Assembly (NCBI RefSeq): GCF_001528745.1
Contig: NZ_BCNS01000112.1
Coordinates: 1 to 56,360 of the forward strand
Length of the DNA stretch: 56,360 bases
Direction: 5' to 3'
From: Marinobacterium profundum
GTDB lineage: Bacteria > Pseudomonadota > Gammaproteobacteria > Pseudomonadales > Balneatricaceae
In this document: positions 1-10,703 of the stretch, piece by piece
Position numbering within the stretch: position 1 is the stretch's first letter
Layout of the letters: each line of letters starts with the position of its first letter
Program-made: the position numbers and the translations under genes
The notes under the pieces: generated by a model
What the model was told of the DNA's origin: nothing
The model's database searches: none
What the model saw: the letters and a program-made list of their open reading frames with translations, nothing else

Positions 1-79
1 TCGGACAGCCTCCTAGTGCATTGCCCCTGCGCCGCGGGTAGAATTGCGGCTTTCTTACCGGCAGGCAGAAACCAGGCAC

Positions 80-1456
80 GTGATCAGTCGTACAGCTTTA
101 GACTACCGCGAAGACAGCAGCCCCCTGTTCGAGGCCATACGCGACCTTGGCAGCCCGGTGTGGCTGGACAGCGGCCGTCCGCTCAGCCCTTACGGTCGCT
201 TCGACATCATCACGGCGGCGCCGGATTTCCTGGTACGTTTCAATCGCGGTAATTTGCAGCTAACCCGCAACGGCACCAGCGAAACCCTTCCAGGTTCACC
301 TTTTGATGCCTTGAGACAATTGCTGGCCAAACACCCTGCCCCCGAACCCCAGGATGACCTGCCGTTCTGCGGCGGGCTGATTGGCCACCTGGGCTATGAC
401 CTGGGACGCGCACTGGAGCAGCTGCCGGCGCTGGCGGGCGATGATATTGCCTTTCCGGAAATGCGCATGGGCTTTTACAGCTGGGCCATTATCGTGGATC
501 ACCATCAGGCCCGGGCCGAACTGATCGCTCACCCAAGCTGCGAGGCACAACAACTGCAGGCTGTACTGCAGCGTCTGCAGCGTCTGCAGCGCCCAGCCAA
601 AGCCACAACGACACCTGAGTTCAAACTGCGCGCGGGTTTTAACAATGACCTGCCCCCAGAGCAATACAATCAGGCGCTGGCGCGTATTGATGACTATATA
701 AAGGATGGCGACTGCTACCAGGTCAACTTTACCCAGCGCTTTAGCTCGACCTTTGAGGGCGACCCCTGGCGGGCCTATCAGATGCTGCGCCAGGCCGCCC
801 CCACACCCTATTCGGCCTATCTGGAAAGTGATGATGGTGCCGTGCTGTCGCTGTCACCCGAACAGTTCCTGAGTACCGACCAGCGCCAGGTGACCACCAA
901 GCCCATCAAGGGCACAAGACCTCGGGGCGACAACAAAGAAACGGACGCACAGCTGAAACAGGCGCTACGCGAGTCGCAAAAGGATAGAGCCGAGAATCTA
1001 ATGATTGTGGATCTGATGCGCAATGACCTGAGCAAGGTCTGCGCCTTGGGATCGGTGAAGGTACCGCGACTCTTTGCCGTCGAAAGCTATGCCAACGTGC
1101 ACCACCTGGTCACTACCGTGACTGGCACCCTGGCGCAGGAACAGCAGCCGCTGGATCTGCTGGAACACTGCTTTCCCGGCGGCTCGATCACCGGTGCGCC
1201 CAAGATTCGCGCCATGGAAATTATCGACGAACTGGAACCGCAACGACGCAATATATACTGCGGCTCCATTGGCTATATCAGCCTGTGCGGACGCATGGAC
1301 ACCAGCATCACCATCCGCACCCTCTTGTGTGAACAAGACCGTATCTTCTGCTGGGCCGGCGGCGGCATCGTTGCCGACTCGATCACCGAGCAGGAATACG
1401 AAGAGACCTACAACAAGGTCAATAACCTGCTGAAGACACTTGAAGCCACCTGTTGA
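80..1456 (+). CDS. pabB: Aminodeoxychorismate synthase component I
   Basis: PabB converts chorismate plus ammonia (supplied by PabA) to 4-amino-4-deoxychorismate, the first step of p-aminobenzoate and folate synthesis in the cytoplasm. The N-terminal part (LDSGRPLSPYGRFDI) resembles the anthranilate-synthase-I N domain, and the C-terminal two thirds form the chorismate-binding fold, with PIKGTRPRGDN, the ENLMIVDLMRND stretch and GSITGAPKIRAMEIIDELE. At about 458 residues it matches the family length (E. coli 453). The frame is open back to a stop at 14-16 and no ATG is available. I chose GTG at 80 because family homology begins just after it; TTG at 44 is the alternative. PabA is not in the window. 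The gene converges on thrH. PabB rather than TrpE is favoured by length and the PIKGT motif. Confidence 0.9.
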   Translation: MISRTALDYREDSSPLFEAIRDLGSPVWLDSGRPLSPYGRFDIITAAPDFLVRFNRGNLQLTRNGTSETLPGSPFDALRQLLAKHPAPEPQDDLPFCGGLIGHLGYDLGRALEQLPALAGDDIAFPEMRMGFYSWAIIVDHHQARAELIAHPSCEAQQLQAVLQRLQRLQRPAKATTTPEFKLRAGFNNDLPPEQYNQALARIDDYIKDGDCYQVNFTQRFSSTFEGDPWRAYQMLRQAAPTPYSAYLESDDGAVLSLSPEQFLSTDQRQVTTKPIKGTRPRGDNKETDAQLKQALRESQKDRAENLMIVDLMRNDLSKVCALGSVKVPRLFAVESYANVHHLVTTVTGTLAQEQQPLDLLEHCFPGGSITGAPKIRAMEIIDELEPQRRNIYCGSIGYISLCGRMDTSITIRTLLCEQDRIFCWAGGGIVADSITEQEYEETYNKVNNLLKTLEATC

Positions 1457-1477
1457 TTGAAACCATAACAGGGCACG

Positions 1478-2095
1478 CTATTCACTCAGATCCCGTTCAC
1501 TGGCGCGGATAAACTCCCGCTTGAGATCAGCAAAGGTCTGCACCGCCGGAAACTGCGGAAATTCGGCGATCACATTGGCAGGCGCATGAAACAGAATACC
1601 GGCCTCAGCCTGGGCCAGCATGGTGGTGTCGTTGTAGGAATCGCCGGCGGCAATCACACGGTAGTTGAGCAACTGGAACGCCCGCACGGACTGACGCTTG
1701 GGGTCACGCTGGCGCAACTTGTAACCGGTAATGCGCCCCGCCTCATCGCTCTCGAGTTTGTGACACAGCAGTGTCGGATAACCCAGCTGCTGCATCAGAG
1801 GTGCTGCGAACTCGTAAAAGGTATCGGACAGTATCACCACCTGAAAACGCTCGCGCAGCCAGTCGATAAACTCACCGGCACCCTCCAAAGGCTTAAGCCG
1901 GCTGATAGTCTGCTGGATTTGCGGCAGTGTCAGGCCGTGCTCATCGAGAATGCGCAGACGCTGGCGCATCAGCACATCGTAATCAGGGATATCCCGGGTA
2001 GTGGCTTTAAGGGCATCAATGCCCGTTTCTTCTGCGAATGCGATCCAGATTTCCGGGACCAGTACACCTTCCAGATCAAGACAGGCCAGTTCCAC
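1478..2095 (-). CDS. thrH: Bifunctional phosphoserine phosphatase / homoserine phosphotransferase ThrH
   Basis: This HAD-superfamily enzyme dephosphorylates phosphoserine and can pass the phosphate to homoserine, linking serine and threonine synthesis. The nucleophile motif DLEGVLVP places the catalytic Asp at residue 7. Motif II lies at VVILSDTFYEF and the C-terminal Mg-binding motif is GDSYNDTTML. At 205 residues it fits ThrH, which is shorter than classical SerB and lacks its ACT domain. The start is GTG at 2095, preceded by a good AAGGAG site six bases upstream; an ATG two bases upstream is out of frame. It converges on pabB and is separated from cysB by a repeat-bearing gap. Confidence 0.92.
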   Translation of the reverse strand: MELACLDLEGVLVPEIWIAFAEETGIDALKATTRDIPDYDVLMRQRLRILDEHGLTLPQIQQTISRLKPLEGAGEFIDWLRERFQVVILSDTFYEFAAPLMQQLGYPTLLCHKLESDEAGRITGYKLRQRDPKRQSVRAFQLLNYRVIAAGDSYNDTTMLAQAEAGILFHAPANVIAEFPQFPAVQTFADLKREFIRASERDLSE

Positions 2096-2256
2096 ATCAG
2101 TCTCCTTGCGTGATTAACGGGCAAAATGCTTGCCGGTCAATCTACCCTCTGCCCCACAGGCACGCAAGATGGGTTAGACCACCTCAGGCCAGGTTGATAT
2201 TAGGCAGGACCCGCGGATAGCGGTTTCACCCAGGCGATTTTCATCACGGCCCAGGA

Positions 2257-2441
2257 AGTAGGATGGGTGAAGTGACGTCACTTTCTGAATCAAAAAGGCT
2301 ATTTGCCAGGTGTGCGCGCCGCGTAACCCATCAAGGTTTCCGCGCCAAGGGTACCCGACATGTCCATGATGGGTTTCACCGCCATAGACCCCGGTGCGAG
2401 CCGGTTACGCAAGCAGCCTTGGCGGTGTCACCCATCCTACT
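2257..2441. repeat. Intergenic element with 14-bp terminal inverted repeats
   Basis: The 365-base gap between thrH and cysB holds no credible gene but has nested inverted repeats. The outer arms are AGTAGGATGGGTGA (2257-2270) and its exact complement (2428-2441). The inner arms are AACCCATCA (2325-2333) and TGATGGGTT (2367-2375). Core sequences like GTAGGATGGGT recur in dispersed intergenic repeats of many proteobacteria, so a small non-autonomous mobile or structural repeat is the likely reading. There is no ORF inside and I could not see a clear target-site duplication. Confidence 0.55.
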
Positions 2442-2460
2442 GCTTCATCGCTGTTCCGCC

Positions 2461-3474
<1,014 letters not shown>

Positions 3475-3506
3475 CTACTCATTCAAAAAAGGCAGAGACT
3501 TATAAC

Positions 3507-3535
3507 AGTATAGAATAAGATGGACAGGGCCCCAA
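3507..3535 (-). promoter_or_regulatory. Candidate sigma-70 promoter of cysB
   Basis: On the minus strand, TTGGGG (3535-3530) and TATACT (3512-3507) are separated by exactly 17 bases, 72 bases or more upstream of the cysB ATG. The -35 box is weak (3/6) and the -10 box good (5/6), so this is a motif match only. Confidence 0.35.
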
Positions 3536-3551
3536 CCTCCGAATCCCGCCT

Positions 3552-4652
3552 TTAAATGCGGGTTGTCATCCGCTTCAGTTCTTCATCCTGAGTTATCAGG
3601 CGTTTTTCCTGCGCTACCACCTTGGCATTGGCTCGCAGCAGCTCTTCCTCTCGCGCCTGCACCTGAGCCCGCAACGCATTTTCCCGCCGCGCAGCTTCGC
3701 TGGAGGCAGAAGCATTACGCTGTATCTGCTGCTTGATGTCGCCCTCAAGCTCCTTGACCTTGCCATCCAGTCGCTTGCTGCGATTGACTTCAGACAACAG
3801 GCTGGCATTGAGCTTGGACAGCTCACGCTGCTGCAGGGTGATTTCCTGCTGCGTCAACTTGAGCTCATCTTCCAGGCTGCGAATGCTGGTCTGCAGCGTC
3901 TCAATCCGACTGTCCCTCTTGGCCAGCTGCGCCTGCAGGTCACTGATATCCCGCCCCAGAACAGATTCCTTCTTGCCGAATTCGTCACGCAGTTTTTCCT
4001 GCACGGAACGGTAGTGCTTTACGTCCGCCTCGCTCTTGGCCAGCGCTTCCAGATTATGGCGCTGCTCGTCCTTGATGCGAAGATCGAAGCTGCGCTTGGC
4101 ATCTTCATAGGTTTTGTGCAGGTGCTCAAGCTCCTGCTCCAGCTGCATGCGCTGGGCTTCTTCCTTGGCAAAACGCGCCGCCTCGGCGGTCAGACTGTTC
4201 CTCAGGTGAGCCGATTCCGCCTCCGCCGCCTTGCTGGCACTGACAGCCTTTTCAAGCTTCAGCGTCTGCTCGCGATAACGCGCTTCCAGCTCCTGATAGT
4301 GATCGTGGGACTGCTTAAGCGCATCCTCAGAGACACGGCGCTCTGCCTCAGCACCATATTCAGCATGACGTTTCACCAACGTGACAGCCGAAGACGCTTC
4401 CTGCACCGCCTGCTGCCATACACGGGAAAACGCCGTCGCCAGACTATCGGGCACTTCCGGAATAGGCGTTACCGCAGCATCCAGACCCACGCGTTCAGAG
4501 AGCATCTGCCACCACAACACCAGACAGGGCTCGATCTCTGCAGCCTCGACTTCAAGCTGCCGCTCAATCAGCGCCGCCGTTGGCGACCGACCACTGAGCA
4601 GCAACTGATCTGCCGCCCGAAACACCTGCTGTTTCAAATCTTCGTTACTCAT
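3552..4652 (-). CDS. KfrA-like DNA-binding coiled-coil protein
   Basis: The first roughly 110 residues resemble the KfrA N-terminal DNA-binding domain (a segment like SGRSPTAALIERQL followed by a helical region). The rest is a long, charged coiled coil rich in E, K, Q, R and L (for example LQAQLAKRDSRIETLQTSIR). KfrA proteins are plasmid-partition accessories that form filaments; chromosomal relatives are poorly understood, so the role here is inferred to be nucleoid or DNA organisation. The chosen start, ATG 4652, has an AAGGA site and overlaps the rluC stop by 8 bases, which suggests translational coupling. An in-frame upstream ATG at 4679 would lie inside rluC. About 366 residues. Confidence 0.6.
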   Translation of the reverse strand: MSNEDLKQQVFRAADQLLLSGRSPTAALIERQLEVEAAEIEPCLVLWWQMLSERVGLDAAVTPIPEVPDSLATAFSRVWQQAVQEASSAVTLVKRHAEYGAEAERRVSEDALKQSHDHYQELEARYREQTLKLEKAVSASKAAEAESAHLRNSLTAEAARFAKEEAQRMQLEQELEHLHKTYEDAKRSFDLRIKDEQRHNLEALAKSEADVKHYRSVQEKLRDEFGKKESVLGRDISDLQAQLAKRDSRIETLQTSIRSLEDELKLTQQEITLQQRELSKLNASLLSEVNRSKRLDGKVKELEGDIKQQIQRNASASSEAARRENALRAQVQAREEELLRANAKVVAQEKRLITQDEELKRMTTRI

Positions 4653-5646
4653 TTGATCCTTCCTGGACTTCCACACCATCAGACTCGGTTTCCCCCAGCT
4701 TGGCCAGACCTGCGAGCAGCGACGCCTCCAGCGGAGCCTCTACTCGCAGGCGTTCGCCATTGGGCAGCGTCAAACGCAGCTGCGCCGCATGCAGGAAGAG
4801 CCGGCGTATACCATGTGTTTTCATCTCACGATTAAGCTCATCTACACCATATTTTTCGTCGCCGATAATCGGATGACCGGCGAACTGTGCGTGCACCCTG
4901 ATCTGGTGCGTGCGCCCGGTGACTGGCTGCGCCTCAACCAGCGTCGCCGTCATGCCGAAACGACGCAATACCCGGAACAGCGTGATCGACGGCTTGCCCT
5001 CGGGCTGCACCCTGACGATACGTTCGCCGGACTTGAGTTCGTTCTTGTTCAGCGGCGCATCAACCTGGTGGGTGCGTGTCGACCAGCGGCCTACCACCAG
5101 CGCCTGGTAGATTTTGGTGATCCGGCCCTTCTGACGCAAGCCCTCATGCAGAAACTTCAGCATTGAACGCTTCTTGGCCACCATAATGCAGCCCGATGTA
5201 TCCCGATCCAGCCGATGCACCAGTTCAAGGAAACGCTGATCGGGGCGGATCTGGCGCAGTGCCTCGATCAGGCCCAGGCTTACACCGCTGCCGCCGTGTA
5301 CCGCCAGCCCTGAAGGCTTGTTGATAATGATCAGATCCTTGTCTTCATAAAGCACCGCGGCTTCGAGCACGTCAGCGAGACCCTGCTTGACGGGCACATC
5401 TTCACGCGGCGCGGATACGCGGATCGGCGGAATCCTGACCAGATCGCCTGGTTTCACCCGATAATCGGGCTTTACCCGCTTTTTGTTGACGCGCAACTCG
5501 CCCTTGCGAACGATGCGATAGATCAGACTTTTGGGGACGCCCTTGAGCGCCGTGCGCAGAAAGTTGTCGATCCGCTGACCGTCCTGATCTTCCGTCACTT
5601 CAACAAACTGGACACTGACCGGCGCGGCCGCAATATTTTTTGACAT
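4645..5646 (-). CDS. rluC: 23S rRNA pseudouridine synthase RluC
   Basis: RluC isomerises uridines 955, 2504 and 2580 of 23S rRNA to pseudouridine. An S4-like RNA-binding domain spans residues about 25-90 (RIDNFLRTALKGVPKSLIYR). The catalytic domain carries HRLDRDTSG at 144-152 with catalytic Asp147, plus the late GRTHQIRVH motif. At 333 residues it is of RluC length, and its place divergent from rne matches many gammaproteobacteria, which separates it from RluA and RluD. The KfrA-like gene follows with an 8-base overlap. Confidence 0.93.
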   Translation of the reverse strand: MSKNIAAAPVSVQFVEVTEDQDGQRIDNFLRTALKGVPKSLIYRIVRKGELRVNKKRVKPDYRVKPGDLVRIPPIRVSAPREDVPVKQGLADVLEAAVLYEDKDLIIINKPSGLAVHGGSGVSLGLIEALRQIRPDQRFLELVHRLDRDTSGCIMVAKKRSMLKFLHEGLRQKGRITKIYQALVVGRWSTRTHQVDAPLNKNELKSGERIVRVQPEGKPSITLFRVLRRFGMTATLVEAQPVTGRTHQIRVHAQFAGHPIIGDEKYGVDELNREMKTHGIRRLFLHAAQLRLTLPNGERLRVEAPLEASLLAGLAKLGETESDGVEVQEGSNE

Positions 5647-6122
5647 ATTAATAGGATAGAGCGCTCTGATTGATGCCTGTAGGGATAGCTGATATATTCT
5701 ACCGCTGCCGTGTGCGGTTGGCTCTTAGAGAATGTAAATTTATCGAACCGCCTGACCCTCCCCACGATATTTCTGGCGATGCGGTGGGCGCAGAAGCCCG
5801 GGCACCGGCAAAAAGACCTATTCGACAACAGTTTCCAGGAATGCACTCCAGCCATCGGTCCTGAGCGGTCCGGTTGCAGGTGAAGATGTACATCAGCCCA
5901 GAACCTGCCCGAAACGGCAGTAACAAGCAAAGAACTTAGAACTATAATTGGCTGGCGTTTCCTCCACCGACGATACGAGTCTACACATTGCCAGGCGGCA
6001 CTTTCAGCCCCCGGCCGCGTCACACTGACCGCGTCATAAGACCGGACCGTACCATCAAGATACGGTCAAGCAGCTCGACCAGTGGCCAGACGTGCGTTCC
6101 CCTATTAAAGAATGCTAACTAC
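5647..6122. promoter_or_regulatory. Divergent rluC/rne promoter region and rne leader
   Basis: This 476-base gap without genes separates two divergently transcribed genes. RNase E mRNAs in gammaproteobacteria carry long 5' leaders whose structure lets the enzyme control its own message; a leader here is inferred from that and from the gap length. A perfect TATAAT lies at 5943-5948 with a 4/6 -35 box (GTAACA, 5920-5925) at 17-base spacing, which would give a leader of about 170 bases. No Shine-Dalgarno is evident before the rne ATG at 6123. Confidence 0.45.
5920..5948 (+). promoter_or_regulatory. Candidate rne promoter
   Basis: The -10 box is a perfect TATAAT (5943-5948). The -35 box GTAACA (5920-5925) matches 4/6, with a 17-base spacer. 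It faces rne. Confidence 0.4.
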
Positions 6123-9100
6123 ATGAAAAGAATGCTAATTAACGCAACTCAGCCAGAAGAGTTGCGGGTCGCCCTCGTTGACGGGCAGCGGCTCTATGAT
6201 CTGGATATCGAGTCATCCAACCGTGAGCAGAAAAAGGCCAATATCTACAAGGGTAAAATCACCCGTGTAGAGCCTAGCCTTGAAGCGGCCTTCGTCGACT
6301 ACGGCGCTGATCGTCATGGCTTCCTGCCCATGAAAGAAATTTCCCGCGACTACTTCAGCAAGCAGCCCGAAAAAGGCGGCCGTCCGAACATCAAGGATGT
6401 GTTGAAGGAAGGCACCGAAGTCATTGTTCAGGTTGAAAAAGAAGAACGTGGTAACAAGGGCGCAGCCCTCACCACCTTCATCAGCCTGGCCGGGCGCTAC
6501 CTGGTTCTGATGCCCAATAACCCCCGTGCCGGCGGCATTTCCCGTCGTATCGAAGGGGAAGAGCGCAGCCTGCTCAAGGAAGCCCTGTCCGGCGTTGATG
6601 TGCCCGAAAAGATGGGTATCATCATTCGCACCGCAGGTGTTGGCCGCACCTCTGAAGAGCTGCAGTGGGACCTGAACTACCTGGCGACCCTGTGGGAAGC
6701 CATCACCGAAGCCGGCACCAAACGCAACGCGCCCTTCCTAGTGTTTCAGGAAAGCAACGTCGTTATCCGTGCGATTCGCGACTACCTGCGCAACGATATC
6801 GGCGAAGTGCTGATCGACAGCGACAAGGTGTTCGATGAAGCCCGCCAGTTCATCCGCCACGTGATGCCGAGCTTCGAAAGCAAGATCAAGCTCTATAAAG
6901 AACAGACACCGCTGTTCAACCGTTACCAGATCGAGTCTCAGATCGAAACGGCCTTTGAGCGCGAAGTCACCCTGCCCTCCGGCGGCTCCATCGTAATAGA
7001 CCCGACCGAAGCCCTGGTATCCATCGATATCAACTCGGCCCGGGCGACCCGTGGCGGCGATATCGAAGAAACGGCACTCAACACCAACCTGGAAGCGGCG
7101 GAAGAGATCGCCCGCCAGCTGCGTCTGCGTGATATCGGCGGCCTGGTGGTCATCGACTTCATCGACATGACACCAATCAAGAACCAGCGTGCAGTAGAAG
7201 ATCGCCTGGCCGATGCCCTCAAGCTGGACCGCGCCCGCGTCCAGATGGGTCGTATCTCCCGCTTTGGCCTGCTGGAAATGTCGCGTCAGCGGCTGCGCCC
7301 GTCACTGGCTGAATCCCGCGGCACCGTGTGCCCGCGCTGCAACGGCCAGGGCTCCATTCGTGATACCGAATCCCTGGCGCTGTCGATTCTGCGCCTGATC
7401 GAGGAAGAGTCGTCCAAGGATCGCACGTCCCAGATTCGCGCCATTCTGCCGGTCACGGCTGCGACCTACCTGCTGAACGAAAAGCGTCACGAAGTTCACG
7501 AAATTGAACTGCGCCACCGCGTACGCATCGTCATAGTGCCGAATCCGAACATGGAAACGCCGCATTATGAAGTCGTGCGCCTGCGCGATGACCACACAGT
7601 GGCCACCACCAACGACGCCAGCTACAACCTGCAGCCGCCTCCTAAACAGGAAGAGTTCACCGCCACTGCTGATAAAGTAGTGAAGCGCGAGGAAGCCGCG
7701 GTACAGGGCATTGCGCCCGCCTCGCCAGCCCCGGCTGCAGCGCCTGAACCGGCTCCTGCACCCAAGCCAGCGGCGGCCGCTGCACCTGCGCGCACCCAGC
7801 GTGCCCCGCGCGCCCCTCTAGCCGCTAAACCGACACCGGCTGCACCTGTCGCATCTGCTGCCCCTGTATCCCTGGGTACCAAGCTGGCCGGCTTTATCAA
7901 GAGCCTGTTTGGCGACACGCCCAAGCCTGAACCGGAACCGACGCCGCTGCCCGAAATTCGTCAGGGTCGAGCCCCTAGCCAGAACCGCGAAGAGCGCAAC
8001 CGTCCAGCTCAGGAGCGTAGCAACAGCAACAGCAGCAAGCCCAAGCGCCGTCGCGACAGCCGTGACAATGACCGTCGTCGCCGTTCGCAGCAGGACTCCG
8101 ACGAAATCATCACCATCACGCCGCAACAGGCCGACACCACACCGGCACCCAGCTCTTCTTCTGAAGAACAGACGGGTTCGAGCAAGCCGCGTCGTCGCCG
8201 TCGCAGCCGCAAGAATGACAGTGATGAGTCCCGCAGCGATCGCTCTGCCCGCAACGCTGAAACAAGCGAAGAGTCGCAGATCGAACAGCAGAGCGAGCAA
8301 AAGGAGCAGCCGGACACCAGCGCCAAGCAGGCCGATGTAATCAGCCCGAATGACACTGATGAGACGCCTAAGGCAAAACCTGCTGCCGAGAAACGCGAAG
8401 CGCGTGACAACAACGCCGAAGACAGCGAAACCCGCGGTCGTCGCCGTGGTCGTCGTCGTCGCGGTTCTGATCGCGTTGCCGAGCGTACTGCACCGGACGC
8501 TGACACCACTGCAGCAGTTGCCGCAACTTCGGTAGCTGCCGATACCGCTCAGCAGGACGCTACAGAGTCCACTGCTGACAAGGCTTCTGCCGCACAGGAT
8601 GCTCCGGCTACTCTAGCGTCGGCCGAAGTGCACATGGCTGAAAACGATAAGGCCAATCAGACTGCAGCCGTTCAGAATGCCACCGCCGCCTCCGGCGACA
8701 CGCAGGATGATGCGAAAGCACCCCAGGCAGCGACGCCAGAGACTGAAGCTGAAGCCGTAACCACTGAAGCGACTGCTCCTGCAGAAACCGCAGAAGCAGC
8801 TGCTGAAGCTGACGCTGATGTTGTAACAGCAGCTCAAGCTGAAGAGCCGGCACAGGAAGAAGCAGAAGCCAAAAAGGCAAGCACTGACACAGTGACTGAA
8901 GCCCCGACAGAAGCTATCGAGGCAGAAACGGTTAGCGCCGAAGTGACTGCCGAGCCTGCTGCACCCAAGGAGTCTGCTGAAGTAACTGCGACTGACGAAC
9001 CTGCACAGCCAGCTGAAGCCGAGCTGGAAACTGCGGCAACGCTTGCGCAGTCCGACAGCACAGCAGAAGCCCCTGCAGATGCAGCAGCCCAAAGCGCAGA

Positions 9101-9506
9101 AGTGGCAGAAGTGACAGCCAGCCCGGACACCACCGAAGCTGAAAAAGCTGCCGAGCCTGCACCGGCCGAAGCCGCTGAAGCTACTACTAGCGACGTCGTC
9201 GAAGCCGCACCTGCAGCCCAGACCGCTGACGCAGTGACTGAAGCAAAAGCAGAAGCAACGGCTGAAACCGTCGCTGAAACCGCCCTTCAGACCACGGAAG
9301 CTCAAACCTCGATCGATGCGACTGAAGCGCCAGCTGAAGAGGCCGTAGCCGAACCTGCTGTCGACACAGCTGTCGCCCAGGCCGAAGAAAAGCAGCCTGC
9401 ACCGCGTCGTCGCCGTCGCTCAGGCCGCGCGCCTAATGACCCGCGGGAGAAACGCCGCAGTCAGCAGAAAGCGCAGGATGAAAACGTGGAAAACCAGCAC
9501 TCCTGA
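6123..9506 (+). CDS. rne: Ribonuclease E
   Basis: RNase E is the endonuclease and scaffold of the RNA degradosome and acts in mRNA decay and rRNA/tRNA processing at the inner membrane. ATG 6123 gives the conserved [20 protein letters not shown] start; the frame is open further upstream, but that stretch has no homology. The S1 domain covers about residues 37-120. The DNase-I-like site has Asp302 (SIDIN) and Asp345 (VIDFIDM), and the zinc link is CPRC at 403-406, each one residue offset from the E. coli numbering. After about residue 520 comes a roughly 600-residue low-complexity scaffold, first Arg-rich patches ([10 protein letters not shown]) and then a long Ala/Glu/Thr-rich stretch, ending in [18 protein letters not shown]. 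Length is 1127 residues. A strong terminator follows. Confidence 0.97.
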   Translation: MKRMLINATQPEELRVALVDGQRLYDLDIESSNREQKKANIYKGKITRVEPSLEAAFVDYGADRHGFLPMKEISRDYFSKQPEKGGRPNIKDVLKEGTEVIVQVEKEERGNKGAALTTFISLAGRYLVLMPNNPRAGGISRRIEGEERSLLKEALSGVDVPEKMGIIIRTAGVGRTSEELQWDLNYLATLWEAITEAGTKRNAPFLVFQESNVVIRAIRDYLRNDIGEVLIDSDKVFDEARQFIRHVMPSFESKIKLYKEQTPLFNRYQIESQIETAFEREVTLPSGGSIVIDPTEALVSIDINSARATRGGDIEETALNTNLEAAEEIARQLRLRDIGGLVVIDFIDMTPIKNQRAVEDRLADALKLDRARVQMGRISRFGLLEMSRQRLRPSLAESRGTVCPRCNGQGSIRDTESLALSILRLIEEESSKDRTSQIRAILPVTAATYLLNEKRHEVHEIELRHRVRIVIVPNPNMETPHYEVVRLRDDHTVATTNDASYNLQPPPKQEEFTATADKVVKREEAAVQGIAPASPAPAAAPEPAPAPKPAAAAAPARTQRAPRAPLAAKPTPAAPVASAAPVSLGTKLAGFIKSLFGDTPKPEPEPTPLPEIRQGRAPSQNREERNRPAQERSNSNSSKPKRRRDSRDNDRRRRSQQDSDEIITITPQQADTTPAPSSSSEEQTGSSKPRRRRRSRKNDSDESRSDRSARNAETSEESQIEQQSEQKEQPDTSAKQADVISPNDTDETPKAKPAAEKREARDNNAEDSETRGRRRGRRRRGSDRVAERTAPDADTTAAVAATSVAADTAQQDATESTADKASAAQDAPATLASAEVHMAENDKANQTAAVQNATAASGDTQDDAKAPQAATPETEAEAVTTEATAPAETAEAAAEADADVVTAAQAEEPAQEEAEAKKASTDTVTEAPTEAIEAETVSAEVTAEPAAPKESAEVTATDEPAQPAEAELETAATLAQSDSTAEAPADAAAQSAEVAEVTASPDTTEAEKAAEPAPAEAAEATTSDVVEAAPAAQTADAVTEAKAEATAETVAETALQTTEAQTSIDATEAPAEEAVAEPAVDTAVAQAEEKQPAPRRRRRSGRAPNDPREKRRSQQKAQDENVENQHS

Positions 9507-9518
9507 GTGCTAAATACG

Positions 9519-9550
9519 AAAAAGCCGGCTTAAATCGCCGGCTTTTTTTT
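9519..9550. terminator. Bidirectional intrinsic terminator between rne and murB
   Basis: A 9-bp perfect stem, AAAGCCGGC (9521-9529) and GCCGGCTTT (9537-9545), with a 7-base loop is followed by a T run on the plus strand. The minus strand also reads the stem followed by five Ts. It can end both rne and the converging murB transcript. Confidence 0.9.
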
Positions 9551-9677
9551 GAGCATTTTTTACTGAGTCTTTATTGCTGAACCTTTTGCCAAGCCTTATT
9601 TTACTGAGCAAGAGTTTCCCCCTCTGCATCGTCCTTGTGCGGTCTGTCACTCCTCACGCCAAAAAGCGACCGGCCCA

Positions 9678-10703
9678 TCAGGCCGGATACAGGCGCGGCT
9701 CCATTTCCAGCTCTACACCAAAACGTTCCACAACTGACTGCACGATTTCGCCCGCCAGCAGCATCAGCTCAGTTGCGGTGCCTGCGCCCAAATTAACCAG
9801 CACCAGTGCCTGACGCTCATAGACCCCAACAGCGCCCTGTGCCCGTCCTTTCCAGCCACACTGCTCGATCAGCCAGCCCGCCGCAAGCTTGTAACCCTCG
9901 CCTGCCGGATAAGCCACGAGCCTGGGAAACTGCTGTGCCAGCTCATCATAGTGAGCCCTGGATACCAGTGGATTCTTGAAGAAGCTGCCAGCGTTACCAA
10001 TGTCGGCCGGATCCGGCAACTTGGCCCTGCGAATATCACACACCACCCTGAATACATCCCTGGGCTGCGGATCCGCAATGCCCCGAGCCTGCAGCTCGTC
10101 TACCAGTGCCTGATAGCGCAACAGCGGCCGTGGTTGCAGCGAGAGTCGAAAGGTCACGTCGATAATAATGTAGCGTCCAGGTTCAATAGACTTGAAGCGA
10201 CTGTCTCTATAGCCAAAACAGCAGTCTTCTCGACTAAAAACGCGCAGCTCACCGGTATGGATATCAAGCGCTCGCAGGGAGTCGAATCCCTGCTCCAGCT
10301 CCACACCATAGGCGCCAATATTCTGCATGGGGGCCGCACCTACAGTGCCCGGGATCAGCGCCAGGTTCTCCAGTCCGAAGTAACCCTGATCCAGCATCCA
10401 GTCCAGACTCTGATGCCAGATTTCACCGGCGCCGAGCGTTACCCGCACTTCATCATCACCCACAGGCTCAGCCCGGCGCCCGCCGATGGCCATCTGGATC
10501 ACCAGACCCGGTATCCGTTCACGCAGCACCAGATTACTGCCGCCACCCAGCACTAGCACAGGCCAGCCGTTATCCCCTGCCTGGGCAACAGCAGCCTGCA
10601 GCTGCTCCAGTGTCTCGACACGCACGAAGTTCTCGGCACTGGCCGCGAACCCAAAACTGTTGTGCTGACGAAGATCCTGATTATGAACAAGGTTATCCAT
10701 CAT
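9678..10703 (-). CDS. murB: UDP-N-acetylenolpyruvoylglucosamine reductase
   Basis: MurB is the FAD enzyme that reduces UDP-GlcNAc-enolpyruvate to UDP-MurNAc with NADPH, the second committed step of peptidoglycan synthesis. FAD-binding motifs are LVLGGGSNLVL and the NIGAYGVELEQ segment; the active-site serine lies in NAGSFFKNP and the C-terminal domain is the type I MurB form (341 residues). Tandem ATG codons at 10703 and 10700 overlap the TGA stop of the phosphatase gene, so translation is probably coupled. It converges on rne across the shared terminator. Confidence 0.95.
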   Translation of the reverse strand: MMDNLVHNQDLRQHNSFGFAASAENFVRVETLEQLQAAVAQAGDNGWPVLVLGGGSNLVLRERIPGLVIQMAIGGRRAEPVGDDEVRVTLGAGEIWHQSLDWMLDQGYFGLENLALIPGTVGAAPMQNIGAYGVELEQGFDSLRALDIHTGELRVFSREDCCFGYRDSRFKSIEPGRYIIIDVTFRLSLQPRPLLRYQALVDELQARGIADPQPRDVFRVVCDIRRAKLPDPADIGNAGSFFKNPLVSRAHYDELAQQFPRLVAYPAGEGYKLAAGWLIEQCGWKGRAQGAVGVYERQALVLVNLGAGTATELMLLAGEIVQSVVERFGVELEMEPRLYPA

